Source: Chalara sp. BL73 (lineage: Eukaryota > Ascomycota > Leotiomycetes > Helotiales). Taken from it: a stretch of 43,244 bases of DNA. The notes under the pieces are model-generated. The model had not been told where the DNA came from. It searched no databases and worked only from the letters and a program-made list of their open reading frames with translations. A program made the translations under genes and the position numbers. The DNA lies in contig CAKJVC010000144.1 in NCBI GenBank assembly GCA_918026815.1, positions 1-43,244 of the forward strand. The letters are read 5' to 3'. Positions 11,281-22,184 of the stretch are shown here, in pieces (within the stretch, counting starts at the first letter, position 1; each line of letters starts with the position of its first letter).

Positions 11281-12282
11281 GGTAACAAGAGATTGAGGGA
11301 AGGCGGAGACAGAGATTGCAATAGTGAGGTGGTAGATTGATACAGGATAGAAATATAGAAGGCTTGCCGTTCAACATATATATAACAGAAGTGGGCATAG
11401 CACAACTCCAAGTGTCACAGCAAGCAATTGGGAAAAGGCCTCAAACGTGTTCCATTAAATAGGGCCCCGACTCAAAGGAAACTCGCATGGCAAGCTCATG
11501 ATTCTGCACTCTGTAAAACATCACATCGAATATTGAAGCCGAAACACCATTAAACTTCCCCGACGTTCCGCGAGAAGACTCCTCCACGGAGTGCGGGGTA
11601 GCAATAGCACTAGCTAGTCATGGTGAATCGCCAACATACAAATAATGCTACAGAATAGAGCCCATAAAGCCTTGAAATAGGTCCGCTGTGGAGGTATAAG
11701 AGCCATGGCTTGCTTCTGCTCCCGGGGTCCCCACAGTTCGCGGATAGGCGGGGCTCAGACCGGAAAAAGGTTTCCTCGGAGGGATGCATGGTCATGTTTG
11801 GTGGGGGGCAGAAACGTTGTCAATAATGGGTTGTACGTATTTCCAGGTGTGCTGCAGTCAATAGAAATCCTTACTAGGTGCTCTATGAACAGTTATGGAT
11901 GCAAGAGAAGGAAAAATGGAAGATGTAGGATGCCTGAAATCCATGTGTATGCCTCTTGCCTCAGGCTTCCTTTACTGTAAGCGAGAATATCCCCTATTCG
12001 TGAGTAAACAAAAGTCTAAGCCGAGTATCCCCGAGCATACGGTAATGTCGGAAAGCTTCTGGCTTTAGCTTTCCCCAAAGATTGGGATCTTAGTAGATGC
12101 AGATCATAGAGCTATCCCCATATATCCCAGTAATATGGTCTCAGGGCCGTGCGCAGTAGTGGGGTAACTGATCTGAACGTGGGGTTGGAGTATGTGTGAT
12201 TGAATGAGAGCTAAGTAAACATAATCTTTCCAATCAATTTATGTAGTTAAATCCTATAGTTGCTCTGTTCGATACATATAAT
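11281..12282. other. Intergenic: AtuA-like promoter and ADH 3' region
   Basis: This 1 kb contains the upstream region of the AtuA-like gene and the downstream region of the alcohol dehydrogenase gene. A TA-alternating run at 11376-11384 lies about 100 bp before the AtuA-like ATG. Short frames on both strands near 11600-11980 do not look like protein. Confidence 0.5.
11376..11384 (-). promoter_or_regulatory. TATA-like element of the AtuA-like gene
   Basis: ATATATATA at about 100 bp upstream of the predicted start codon, the common distance for a fungal TATA element. No transcript start is known, so this is positional inference only. Confidence 0.35.
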
Positions 12283-13444
12283 TCAGTCCCACCGGACTGC
12301 TAATCGTCCTCGCGCCTTTCCATCATGCATTAGATCAATCATCTCTTGAATCTGCTCAATTTTAAAGTTCGTGACGTGTGGTTTGACGCCGTGCTTAGCG
12401 CTGAAGTCGATACACGGTCCCAGCATCTGAGGTGTTCCGTTGTTGCCTCCACCTATTCTAAACTTTTGCATGGCTAGGTCCATGGGCGAAAATGTCAGCG
12501 GCTCGTTGGGAATTCCAACAACCATCAAAATGCCATTGATACGGAGCAGAGCTGGTGTAGAATCATATGCCCTTCTGGAGGCGGTAAAGTTGACGGCCGC
12601 ATGACAGCCACCCTTTGTGATTTCCTTGACCTTGGCGACGTAGTCTCTATCTGTTACAGGGTTAAAAACGTGGTCTGCCCCTGACGCCTTGGCCTCTTCG
12701 AGCTGGCCATCAACAAGATCGATCCCAATCACATTGTAGCCCAATTTCTTTGCGTATTGGATTCCTGCTGCCGTTATTAACTGAATTATATCAAGAATTT
12801 AATGACATACCGAGATGCCCAAGACCACCACATCCTATGATTGCCATCCACTCTCCCGGTTTTATCCCAGCATTTGTGACGCCATGCCAACTTGTTATGC
12901 CCGCACAGAATAGCGGTGCTGCAGTATATACATCCATTCCCTCTGGGAGCAGATGGGCGTTTCTCCAGTGCGTGACGACATATTCCTAGGCACATTCAGT
13001 GCGTCGTTCAGAAATGATCAACATCTAAAGACCTACTTGAAAGAATCCATCAGCTCCAAACCCTCTCATGCCCTTATTCTCGTTCTTGCACCAGAGGTTG
13101 TGGACCTGACAACCGTCACACTCGTAACAAACATTGAAAGGACACAAGAAACCAATCTTCGCCCCAACTTTTAATTTAGGATCCGTGCAAGAATCAGGAA
13201 CGGAAAGGATAGTCCCAGTAGCTTCATGTCCGATTGTGACAGGTGACCCATCACCAAGAATAAGACCGGCATCGTTTGGCTCTAGAAGCATGACATCGGA
13301 GTGGCATAATGATGAAGAGTGAACCTTGATCAGCAACTCGTCTGCTTTAGGCTTGGGCAGCGGAGTAGTATCGACCTTTACTTTGTTTTCTGAAGGGTGG
13401 TACCTCGCAGCCTTCTGAGACTCAGGAAGCTTGGTTTCTGTCAT
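12283..13444 (-). CDS. Zinc-dependent alcohol dehydrogenase, MDR family (354 aa, 3 exons)
   Basis: Exons are 13444-13037, 12985-12811 and 12764-12283, with introns of 51 and 46 bp. The protein has the medium-chain dehydrogenase layout. Catalytic zinc ligands are C47 (in SSSLCHSDV), H73-E74 (in GHEATG), and a later Cys in the LFCAGIT segment. The structural-zinc lobe has C106, C109, C112 and C119. The dinucleotide-binding fold carries GCGGLGHLG, with the glycine-rich motif split by the second intron. The length matches fungal ADH1-type enzymes. It should interconvert alcohols and aldehydes using NAD(P), probably in the cytosol. The physiological substrate cannot be told from sequence. It is divergent from the HET gene (557 bp between starts) and upstream of the AtuA-like gene on the same strand. 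Confidence 0.92.
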
Positions 13445-14001
13445 GATGAATGCTGTGGATTATGGGAAATTGTCTATCAGAGGAAAATTGATGGGCTGTG
13501 CCTTACATATTTAGTCCCCTACAGAGCTGGTAACCCCGCGCTCCAATGAAGGCGTCAAGTGAAGGCCCGCGAGACATGTGGAATTAACAGCGTGCGGTTG
13601 AAGGTTGGCGATGCGGGGTGAGGAAATCGAAATGCGGGAATGATGATTAACTGATTCAAGCTCATACTCATGACATCGGCTTATGACTCAGTTACAGTCC
13701 ATGGTCGGCGCCACCCCCGCTCTTTGGTTGTAGTTGGGAGATCTGCACCGCCACGCCTGGGTCTGAGATTTCACAACTCGATGCCAAGCCATCAAACCGA
13801 GAATCCGGTATTCAACTGAGAAATGCATTTTGTTTCAGAAAGTGTGTATATTACTCAGCAGTATCAAGGTGAGTGGCCCTATTAATACTGTTTAGTTCTG
13901 CAGCATATGAGCTCATGCAACCTAAAGTCGTTCCTCGTTCTGTAGGCATAGACATGTCCCATGAATTAGTCACGCATAGCTAAACGATTCTGGGCAGGAC
14001 G
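13445..14001. other. Divergent promoter region, ADH / HET gene
   Basis: This is a 557 bp spacer between divergent start codons. I see no coding sequence. The content is mixed, without a clear repeat, and presumably carries both promoters. Confidence 0.5.
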
Positions 14002-16476
14002 ATGGAGAGACTCGACAGTAAAAACTGCGAGTTCTGCAGAAATTTGAGTTGGGTGTCCGGTCCTGGCTCACCATGGCCTAGCAAAGAAGACCAGTATAGC
14101 CTCTTTCATCGGCCTTGCTCATGTGAAGCCATCTATAATGGTTTAAATCAGTTCCAGGATCGAGATTTATGTCTCTTTTGTCGTCACCTTCGACTTCCGC
14201 ACCTTGTGTTCTGCCCGCGGCGAGATCTACAGACTATAAAAGTCGAATTGCCTAGCATGGCTAAAATGAGAAGTAGCCGTTGTCCGTTTTGCAACTTGAT
14301 AGCAAATGCTGTCACCCAGCAAGCAACCCTTCTCGGTGTATCTATTCCAGACATCTCTGATCTTTGGGTACATTTGAGCTCCGATATGAAGGAGTTTGAG
14401 ACGGTAGGTAATGAGGAGTCAGGGCAAGACCCGACACGTGGAAGCCTTACAGCCGATTTCATCTTCCCTGAGTCAGAAGATGCAAGGACAATGGACCACA
14501 GTGCAGGTGATAATTTTTCCGCTATAGACATTGAGATTCTCAACCAACCTTTACGCCGTGCATATAAGATTCCTGACAGTCAAACCTCATTTCGGCCGAT
14601 CCGAGGTCCTTTGGTGGATTGGGACATAGTTCGTGAATGGTTGAAACATTGTGAGGAACACCACGTAAGCCAAGGTCATGGACCTAGCTTCTTACCGAAA
14701 GGTTTTCGATTGATTGACGTGAAGCGTCGCAAGGTGATTGATGCACCTCAGAAATGCAAGTTTGCGGCTCTTAGCTATGTCTGGGGCTATAACCCAGACC
14801 CAACCAAACTATTGGCAACAAAGAGCACGATCCAGAATCTGAGTGAAGATGGCGCCATTCAGGACTCAAAGCTTCCACCAACTATTTCAGATGCGCTTGA
14901 GATTTGCCGACGTCTGAATCAAGAGTATTTGTGGGTTGACAGGTTATGTATCGTTCAGGATGATAACGAGCATAAAATGGTACAAATCGAAGCGATGAAC
15001 AATATCTATACATTTGCTACCATTACTATAGTGCAAGCATCTGGGGATGACATGGAGTCAAGTCTTCCAGGTGTTGTTATGCCACGATCTTCTAGACAAG
15101 GACAAATCGATATCCTTGGTATGAGAATCACGAGCATTTTTCCTAAGACAACCAACTTCTCTTACAGATCAAGCTGGTCCAAACGGGGCTGGACTTATCA
15201 AGAAGCAGCGCTGTCGAAAAAGAAATTAGTGATAACAGACCTAGAAGTTATATTTGATTGTCACGCTGAGGTGAATTGGGAAGACCGTTACGGCCTCAAT
15301 CGACTGGTAAAAAGCGAGCAATATCATTTTTATGATACAATGCTTCGCGATGGTTATCGGTATGACGACTATACCAGGCATTTAGAGAGCTATACTAGTA
15401 GGAGCCTGTCATTCCAGTCGGATATTTACAATGCCTTTACGGCTATCATTAAAGCTCTGTATGCCGAGGACTATGGAGACAAACATGGTCTTCCCAGGAA
15501 GGACTTCAATCAGGCTCTCCTATGGATCCCTAAGCATTGGAGGACCCCTGGTATCACACCGGGACCTCGCCATGTCCACGGTATGATGCTCCCGAGTTGG
15601 TCCTGGTCATCACTTCTGGGCACCACAGGGCCTGATCAAAATGCTTTCATGGGTACACTTGTCCTCTGGCATGAATTAAGATGTTCCGAGGGATCTAACC
15701 AGTTACAGGTCATACCTGCTTATGATACACCATGGCATTGGAATAATGATTGGGGTGGACCAAGCCAAAAGTTGCATGATCCTCGCCTTTATCTAGGTAT
15801 TGCCTGGAGCCAAGACTGCCATGTAACGGATAGCCCAAGGGAAAGTCACCTGGACTGTACATTTTCAGATCTTGAGCAAAGCTTAATAAAGCGTTGGCCA
15901 TCGTATATGGATTACTGGAAGGAGAACATTGGCATGCAACGTATTGACGATGTCGGGCTGAGCCTGGAACAGCTTCGTCTCAGCAACCAGATCATAATCG
16001 GTAAAGTTGAAAGAGCTTCGTTCAAAGTTGAATGTGCGAGAGATGGCGTTTATCGTATCGTAGGCCACGATGGTGGCATTGGTATTTTGAATATTGCAGA
16101 AGCTAAAGCGCGAGGCTACGTGGTAGATTCCAGTGTGACCCATGAGCTCTATGAGTTTATAGCACTATCAATTTCGGTTGACACAAATGGCCAGGTGTTA
16201 GATGTCGATCCTAGATTTCAAGGAGAGATCGATGCCCTTTATGCGGAAAACTGCGATGGCGAAATCCCATACAAAACAGTTGTCCGAAGACCAGATTTTG
16301 ACATTGTCTTCTTCGATAGTGCTGAAGAGCCCATGAGGTCTGAGTCTCCTCCGATAGTCAATGTCATGCTGATTGGCACGAAAGACGGATATAGCACAAG
16401 AATCACAACTGGCTGGATTCTTCTGACGAAGTGGAGGAAGGCTAGGCGTGAAATTGGTACAATATGCCTGATCTAG
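14002..16476 (+). CDS. HET-domain (heterokaryon incompatibility-like) protein (824 aa)
   Basis: Single exon starting at an ATG. The N-terminal 100 residues contain spaced CxxC pairs (C9/C12, a CLFC pair near 57-60, and CPFC near 94-97), as often seen before HET domains. The HET domain (PF06985) spans about residues 254-400 with its three blocks: ALSYVWG at about 256-262, YLWVDRLCIVQDD at about 308-320, and RGWTYQEAALS at about 395-405. The C-terminal 400 residues have no domain I recognise. HET proteins act in non-self recognition and programmed cell death after hyphal fusion, but most family members, including this one, have no proven allorecognition role. The frame is intact, with no sign of decay. 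Its stop codon is 165 bp from that of the transcription factor on the opposite strand. Confidence 0.93.
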   Translation: MERLDSKNCEFCRNLSWVSGPGSPWPSKEDQYSLFHRPCSCEAIYNGLNQFQDRDLCLFCRHLRLPHLVFCPRRDLQTIKVELPSMAKMRSSRCPFCNLIANAVTQQATLLGVSIPDISDLWVHLSSDMKEFETVGNEESGQDPTRGSLTADFIFPESEDARTMDHSAGDNFSAIDIEILNQPLRRAYKIPDSQTSFRPIRGPLVDWDIVREWLKHCEEHHVSQGHGPSFLPKGFRLIDVKRRKVIDAPQKCKFAALSYVWGYNPDPTKLLATKSTIQNLSEDGAIQDSKLPPTISDALEICRRLNQEYLWVDRLCIVQDDNEHKMVQIEAMNNIYTFATITIVQASGDDMESSLPGVVMPRSSRQGQIDILGMRITSIFPKTTNFSYRSSWSKRGWTYQEAALSKKKLVITDLEVIFDCHAEVNWEDRYGLNRLVKSEQYHFYDTMLRDGYRYDDYTRHLESYTSRSLSFQSDIYNAFTAIIKALYAEDYGDKHGLPRKDFNQALLWIPKHWRTPGITPGPRHVHGMMLPSWSWSSLLGTTGPDQNAFMGTLVLWHELRCSEGSNQLQVIPAYDTPWHWNNDWGGPSQKLHDPRLYLGIAWSQDCHVTDSPRESHLDCTFSDLEQSLIKRWPSYMDYWKENIGMQRIDDVGLSLEQLRLSNQIIIGKVERASFKVECARDGVYRIVGHDGGIGILNIAEAKARGYVVDSSVTHELYEFIALSISVDTNGQVLDVDPRFQGEIDALYAENCDGEIPYKTVVRRPDFDIVFFDSAEEPMRSESPPIVNVMLIGTKDGYSTRITTGWILLTKWRKARREIGTICLI

Positions 16477-16641
16477 ATGGCCTTCAGGAAGCAGAGAATT
16501 GGCATACTCTTCCGTATTAGTTACTGAAACCGCATCTGTAGTATGATAACATGGCCCATAGTTCGTCCGAGCCATGCAACCCTGTTGATGTTTTCCACAA
16601 GCTTTTTGTGCATGCTTCACTTTGGTGTAAATCAGCCGGAA

Positions 16642-18894
16642 TTATATGTTAAAACTGATGTCAGATTCATCCGAATGGCTGATGCTGCTGTCAATCGGAA
16701 TCCCAGCATTGAGCATCATGTTCTTTGCCCTTTGCAATCCTCGACTAATAACAGGTAGATGGTCCCACGATTTCAAAATCTCGTAGGCGTTCTGAATATG
16801 ATAATGCTCTCTGGTTTCTGGGGCGAAAGAGAGCTCGCCCGCTTTATAAGTTAAGATACCAACCGTAAGCGATACATAGGTTCTATAGAGAGAATTAGTA
16901 TTTTCGGAGGCTGATGCATATCCAATATGTTACCCACGCCCACAGTGTCAGCTGAGAACCCATATTCCTTCGGCTCAGAGCTTCTTCTGCTGCTGCTATC
17001 ATCAGCGTACAGCTTGCTAAACATTGCTGTGCTTGTTCCTGCACAGGGGATAACTCTGAGCCTTCGTCCCATGTCGCACCAAGTTCTAGGACTTGAAGTA
17101 TTGAAGGCCAGCCAATTACTATAAATATTCCAATATATTGGATTCGTAAATACGCTTTTCTGGGGTCAAATAATGGGCTAGCATCTATTGGAAACTTCAA
17201 AGATGGTGGTAAATGATTATACCACTCTTTACTTTGGTGTTGAAGCTCGGCTGTTACGACTGGTGCATAGATTACCTGGCCCCCTTTTTTTTAAGTCAGT
17301 ATTGCATAGGGCTATGGAATGTCGGGGAGGTACGTTGATGTCCAACAACATCTAGAGTCTCCATCAGGAGCTTCCGAAGGCTTGCTTGGGCAAGGAAATA
17401 ATACAGGTCCTCTTCACGATTTCGTGATAAAGGAAGTGGGACCAGGTCGTGAAAGTGGCGAAGACCAATTGGATGCATCTTGATGGTGGCCTCAAGTTCG
17501 CTTGTGACTGATCAGAAGTGTTAGAGTGATAAAGGTCACTGACCACTCACTGGAGAAGGATGGAGCAAGCCCAAAAGACGCGATGTAAGATTTCTTTGTC
17601 ATCCTCATCTAGTTTCCTTGGTAGGCTTGATGATAGCAGATGCTGAAAGAAATTAGCCACTAAGTAAATACGATAAATATAACACCGGAATATTTGAGGA
17701 GCCAGATTTCCACCTGAAATGCCACATGTGACTCACCATACAATCTCTCGAGGCTTGACCGATGACATTCCAGGCCTGTACCGAGCGGATTGAAAAATGA
17801 TAATAGCACGCCTGAATTACTCGACACTGTAATGCAGACAAGCTTCTCGTCATAATACACATTCTTTCCAGCATTTTATTGGCTTGAGCAAAATAATCTA
17901 GCCCCGGCAATTCTTCACCGATGTGACCATCCGAAACAGCTCCCACTGCGAAAATCAACAAGGAGAAGCAACTCGATAAATTGGCAGAATCAAAGTTACA
18001 AGCGTAAGCTTGATTGACATGGTTCAAGCAGTCCTGCAAGTCGCATATTGGCATCCATCGCAAAAAGTTACTCACAAAGCTTTGCTGAAGATAACGAGTT
18101 GTTTTTCTTGACAGATCTAATGGCTGAAGTAAAATAGCCTGCATACGCTCTTGAAGCTGTTCATTAGCCGTTATCTCGTCGTCATAGAACTCTTCTGTAT
18201 CATCCCAGCTGTTTGCATTGATGAATGGTGGACATGCAAAGGCTAATAAGTTGGGCCTGGCTACAGCAGCTTCTCCCCTAGTTTGACGAAAGGAGAATTC
18301 TGGAAGAGGGCGTGAAGATGATGTAAAAGACGCTCGGTGAAGATAAGCTGCACGCTGCTGCTGAATTTCTGTATTCGATGTTGGGGAGGTGGAAAATATG
18401 GCCTGACTGTGCTGAGATAGGTGGCTGAACGGAGATGGGTGTGTCGCAATAGCACTGTCATCTTTGGCGGAAGCCAAGTCCATTTTCTCTTCCAGAGTAC
18501 TCAGTCTTCTTTCTAGGCGTTCTAACGCCTCAAATGGAGATCTAGCTCTTCCTCTAGCGGAATATAATATCAGCACGTGATTATACTATAGAACACTTAC
18601 TTTTCAGAACTTACCGGTCCCAATCATTTGGCAGTCTGTATACACACTCAACACCAATATCGGTACAGAACCCACAAGACGGCTTTCCAGCATCACATCT
18701 TGTTTTCCTCACACGACAAACCTCGCACTATATGCTATCAGAACGGGTGCGACAAGGAAGAAGGATGGGAATCTTACAGCAACCGCAGTCCTCCGCCGCG
18801 GATAGCTTTTAGCGGAGCCTTTCTTGGGTTCCTCCGTCAACTCATCGTTCCGCCCGTCAGCTATAATCTCCTGAAGCTTGCGCTTTGCCGACAT
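16642..18894 (-). CDS. Zn(II)2Cys6 transcription factor (630 aa, 7 exons)
   Basis: Exons are 18894-18778, 18727-18615, 18553-17737, 17642-17551, 17500-17334, 17283-16938 and 16882-16642; introns are 50-94 bp. Exon 2 encodes a complete binuclear zinc cluster with C40, C43, C50, C57, C60 and C67 (CX2CX6CX6CX2CX6C), preceded by a basic PRRRT stretch. A coiled-coil dimerisation segment follows at about 82-100 (ALERLERRLSTLEEKM). The middle and C-terminal parts look like a fungal-specific transcription factor domain (RKLDEDDKEILHRVFWACS, HPIGLRHFHDLVPLPL, AYEILKSWDHLP). It should bind DNA as a dimer in the nucleus. The targets are unknown and no neighbouring biosynthetic cluster is evident. The sixth exon starts after an unusual acceptor (A8 then G) with no pyrimidine tract; this choice restores the frame. 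Confidence 0.85.
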
Positions 18895-20261
18895 ATTATT
18901 CAAACGACCAGGAAAAAAGTAAATGAAGACGCGGTGCAGTTAAACTCAAGTTGTGTGCGTAGCTGCCGAATGTGTTGAGTGTGAAGCAGGGTATATTTTA
19001 GTGTATCTGGGGAAGCTGGTATACAACGGGTAAACATTTCCAAAGTCTTGGTTTTAGCTCTTCCCCACTCTCGAATACTCACATTAAGCTACACTTCACT
19101 ACCACTTCTAAGCTTGTTACTGCTACGGACTTGATTTGATATATAGATGATTAACTCAATGCTCACCAACTCGGTTTGCAAAGTGGTACAGAAAATGGCG
19201 TTCACTCTCTACAAGAAATGAATGCAACGAAACTGAATCTAGAGCAACGGTAGACTTCGGTAAAGAAACATGTTTCCCTGAGCACTGTCTCGACTTTCAT
19301 CTTGGTGACACTTGTGGAGGTAGTGATGAGCATATTGCTTCAGCTTCCTCTGTAGTGACTTGCACATGATCTCAGGTACTTTGAGCACATGACCTCAGAT
19401 GTCGGGGATGAACTCCAAGGAATATGAATTTTGAGTTTGGAACGCGGACGATAATGCATGAGAATTTCGGCATGGATGCCATACGAACGTACGTGATACA
19501 CACGGCCATATGCAAAGAGTAATCGTATAGCATGATTCCCGCTGTTGAGTGCGGTGTTCCAATGGCAATCGCGCCTATATCGATGACAGCAGAAAATGGT
19601 CAAATCAGAGCGGTTTTGTATGACCGAACTGACTATGTGAGGGTCGAGGCAAGATGCCGACATCTTCTCACCGTTATGCCTTGGTAGGCAAGTTTAGACG
19701 ACCAATAGCATTGGGGAACTACTATGCATCTCAGATATACTGCAGCACGTAATAGAGAGGGAAAGTCGCATGACATTCAGCCGTTATTTAGACTGATTCG
19801 AACCCAGAGCAGAAAGCAAGCGATCATACTACAACAAATTATCAGAGAGAAAGATGGCTTGTAGTAATGGGAAATAAGATCAACACCATATGGTGCAAGA
19901 CTGGATCGACTGGAGGGATGTGCCAGCTAGGGAACACCAATGTGCGACAATGTATCAGGCGATCATGGGCGAAACCAGGCTTGCGGCCGGCGTGAGCAAG
20001 TTAAAGAGCAAGAAGGCGCTCTAAGAGGTCGGGGATGCAGACTGGTGCAGGCGGCGCAAGCGGGAGAGGCGTTGACGTCAAGTTTTGAGTGGTGAGTCCA
20101 GATCGCGAGCTGTCCCTTTGAAATCGTGGGAAAGATAGTGGCTGAATCACCGACTCAAATCACACGATGTAGGGATCCTGCACCTTTTGGTATGTGTGAG
20201 ACGAACCAAGAAAGGGTCCAGTTCAAATACTATGGAGGAATAGAAGAAACAGAGGAGGAAC

Positions 20262-20299
20262 GGGAGGAGAAGGAGAAGGAGAAGGAGAAGGAGGAAGAA
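20262..20299 (+). repeat. Purine-only tract with four GGAGAA copies
   Basis: This is a 38-base stretch of A and G only, with four consecutive GGAGAA units at 20266-20289. Mirror-like polypurine tracts of this kind can form triplex DNA. In one frame it reads as alternating Glu/Lys, which makes a false protein signal. Confidence 0.75.
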
Positions 20300-20461
20300 T
20301 TAGTCATGGTTTCGGAGAGAGAGAAGATCAAGTTTCATACAGATTGATTTGCATGTTTCGAAACGTGGTGATGCAAGCTTTGCTGAGTTAGCGTTGCTCG
20401 GCGGGGTATGAGAGTGTATGGTGGTTGGTGGTGATGGGTGTCTGCCCTCGGCCCTAGTCGA

Positions 20462-20547
20462 GCCTGAGCCTAAGCCCAAAGCCTAAGCCTACAGTAAAGC
20501 CTGAGTCCCCAAGCCTGAGCCCGCAACCCCTGAGACCTGAGCCTATC
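20462..20547. repeat. Irregular array of CCTGAG / CCTAAG units
   Basis: About eight units of the form (AG)CCTGAG or (AG)CCTAAG occur in 86 bases, separated by short variable spacers. The unit is superficially like the fungal telomere repeat complement (CCCTAA) but is not that sequence and is not regular. Origin and function are unknown. Confidence 0.6.
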
Positions 20548-21431
20548 GCGCTATCTTCCCCATATCTCCCGGTCTCCCTCCCTGGCCTGCTACTACGGCT
20601 ACTGTTGCTGCTGGGACCTCGGGGGCTTTGCTTATCTTGTGAACCAGACTGTTGGTGGCTTTCGATAAGCTGCACACAGTGGGCCAATCAAAACACGTGG
20701 GGCATCGATTCGCAATCCATCCTCGTAATATAAGAAACTCGCTGCTTCCCGCGCCCGCCCGGCCTTTGTGGTGGTGAAAAGTAAATCATTAATGAACTAC
20801 TGCGGCGGTAATAAAACTTGGACGACTTTTTCTTCCCTGGCGTCTTTTCGTTTGCCAATAAAACAGGCGGTTGAGCCGCATTGGATTGCCAAGAATGGCT
20901 AGACAATATATTCATCATTTACCCATCAAAGAGCTGGATTTGTCCAATTTGGCTTATAACAACACCGTGGTGGATCGGACTTTGAATGCGGTCCCGGGAT
21001 TGAAGACCAGTGCTGGTTAGTCGAATTCAATTCTAGTCCTAATGAATTCCTGAATCTCCGTTCTTTCATATGGCTCCTTCTCCTCTCTCCATTCCATCAG
21101 TACCTTGTTAGTTGTAAACAAAAGAAAATTCTTATTTCCAGAGAACCTCGCCTAGAGTTTGCAGCCCTGCACTCGAACGTCAAATCATTCCTTTGATTGT
21201 TGAGAGCTCGTTGAGTTATTCAAGGTAACTTTATCAAGTTTTCCGCAATAGCAAATGGCACATCTCGAACTGGATCGAAACGCCTACTAATCTGCAATAG
21301 CTTTCTTCACCTTTCTACGAGCCAATCTAGTGCTACCGCCCTCCACTCTGAACTCGACAACTTCGACCCCCCTCCTTGACCCATTAAACTCGCAAACCCT
21401 CCCGCCGTTGCCTCCTTCTTCTCTCGCATAC

Positions 21432-22184
21432 ATGATGTCTCTAGACGATGAAATTCCGTCTGTTGCGCCGAATCCTCTCGATGCAATACCTGCTCTTACA
21501 ACAGATGTTTTGACAACTGAGTCGGACAGAGTATCTGCTTTGAAGCTGGTCGCAGACTCCGTTGCACAGCAACGGCAATTGGCTTCACGTGCTGTCATCT
21601 TCCATCCCATCACGCTTGCCGCCTACTCCTGCCTGCTTGCCCTCACACACCGATACCTATACAAGAGCAGTGACGATCTTGGCGTCCTACTCACAACTTT
21701 TGCTGGGCTCACCATGGCTTGCCTCGTCGGTGTCCGGTCCCTTACTGCTGGATATATTTCTGCAGCTGAGGAGATGAACTGGAGTTTCGTACAGAACGAG
21801 GAGGGCGAGGACGACATCATAATTGGATCTCGATATGGAGATGATATTATCGGGGCCTTGATCCTACGTTTAGAGAGGAATGGCAACTATTCCCCTCAGC
21901 GGAGGAAGGCGAAGAAAGGAAAGACAGGTGGGAAAGGAGTGGTCAGGGCATGGACCACTAAGCTGAGATATCGAGGAACTGGTATCGGCAGGGATTTGCT
22001 TGAACATACCGTTAAATTGACGAGAGACAGGCTGGGGAACTCGGCAGAAATCGGCTTTGCAGCTCAACACGCAAACAGCAAGATGATTCTTCCAGAAATG
22101 TTCAATGGAGGATTTAGAAAGACGGAAAGGCAGGCCGCTAGAGCGTTAGATGCAGTGGCTGGAGGCTCTGGATCTAGGGATTGA
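21432..22184 (+). CDS. Membrane-associated GNAT-family N-acetyltransferase (250 aa)
   Basis: Single exon. The ATG at 21432 (a second Met follows directly) is used because the open frame extending to 21330 begins with GTG. Two hydrophobic segments at about residues 54-73 and 83-103 form a hairpin-like membrane region. The C-terminal half carries the acetyl-CoA binding signature RYRGTGIG at about 179-186, followed by the DLLEHTVKL helix. This arrangement, a membrane hairpin placed before the GNAT fold, resembles NAT8-like and other fungal membrane acetyltransferases. A Lys/Arg-rich loop (about 157-169) interrupts the domain just before the signature. The acceptor substrate is unknown. It lies 2.5 kb from the transcription factor and 553 bp upstream of the dehydrogenase on the same strand. 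Confidence 0.75.
   Translation: MMSLDDEIPSVAPNPLDAIPALTTDVLTTESDRVSALKLVADSVAQQRQLASRAVIFHPITLAAYSCLLALTHRYLYKSSDDLGVLLTTFAGLTMACLVGVRSLTAGYISAAEEMNWSFVQNEEGEDDIIIGSRYGDDIIGALILRLERNGNYSPQRRKAKKGKTGGKGVVRAWTTKLRYRGTGIGRDLLEHTVKLTRDRLGNSAEIGFAAQHANSKMILPEMFNGGFRKTERQAARALDAVAGGSGSRD

Larger units (their letters stand above)
18895..21431. other. Long gene-poor spacer (2.5 kb)
   Basis: This spacer separates the start codons of the zinc-cluster factor and the GNAT gene, so it holds both promoters. It contains a purine-only tract (20262-20299) and an irregular CCTGAG/CCTAAG array (20462-20547). A 107-codon minus-strand frame at 19340-19663 and a Glu/Lys-rich frame over the purine tract lack family resemblance. 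I support no gene here. Confidence 0.5.

Noticed and set aside
19340..19663. 107-codon minus-strand open frame
   Set aside because: It has an ATG but no hydrophobic, repeat or domain pattern, no splice partners, and lies in a spacer rich in simple sequence.
19790..19815. GGTTCGAATC-like tRNA B-box (minus strand)
   Set aside because: No matching A-box or acceptor-stem pairing at tRNA spacing could be found by eye.
20126..20347. Glu/Lys-rich 73-codon frame
   Set aside because: The composition is simply the translated GGAGAA tract; the frame begins with a non-ATG codon.
20462..20547. Internal telomere-like repeat
   Set aside because: Units are CCTGAG/CCTAAG with irregular spacing, not the regular CCCTAA of fungal telomeres.
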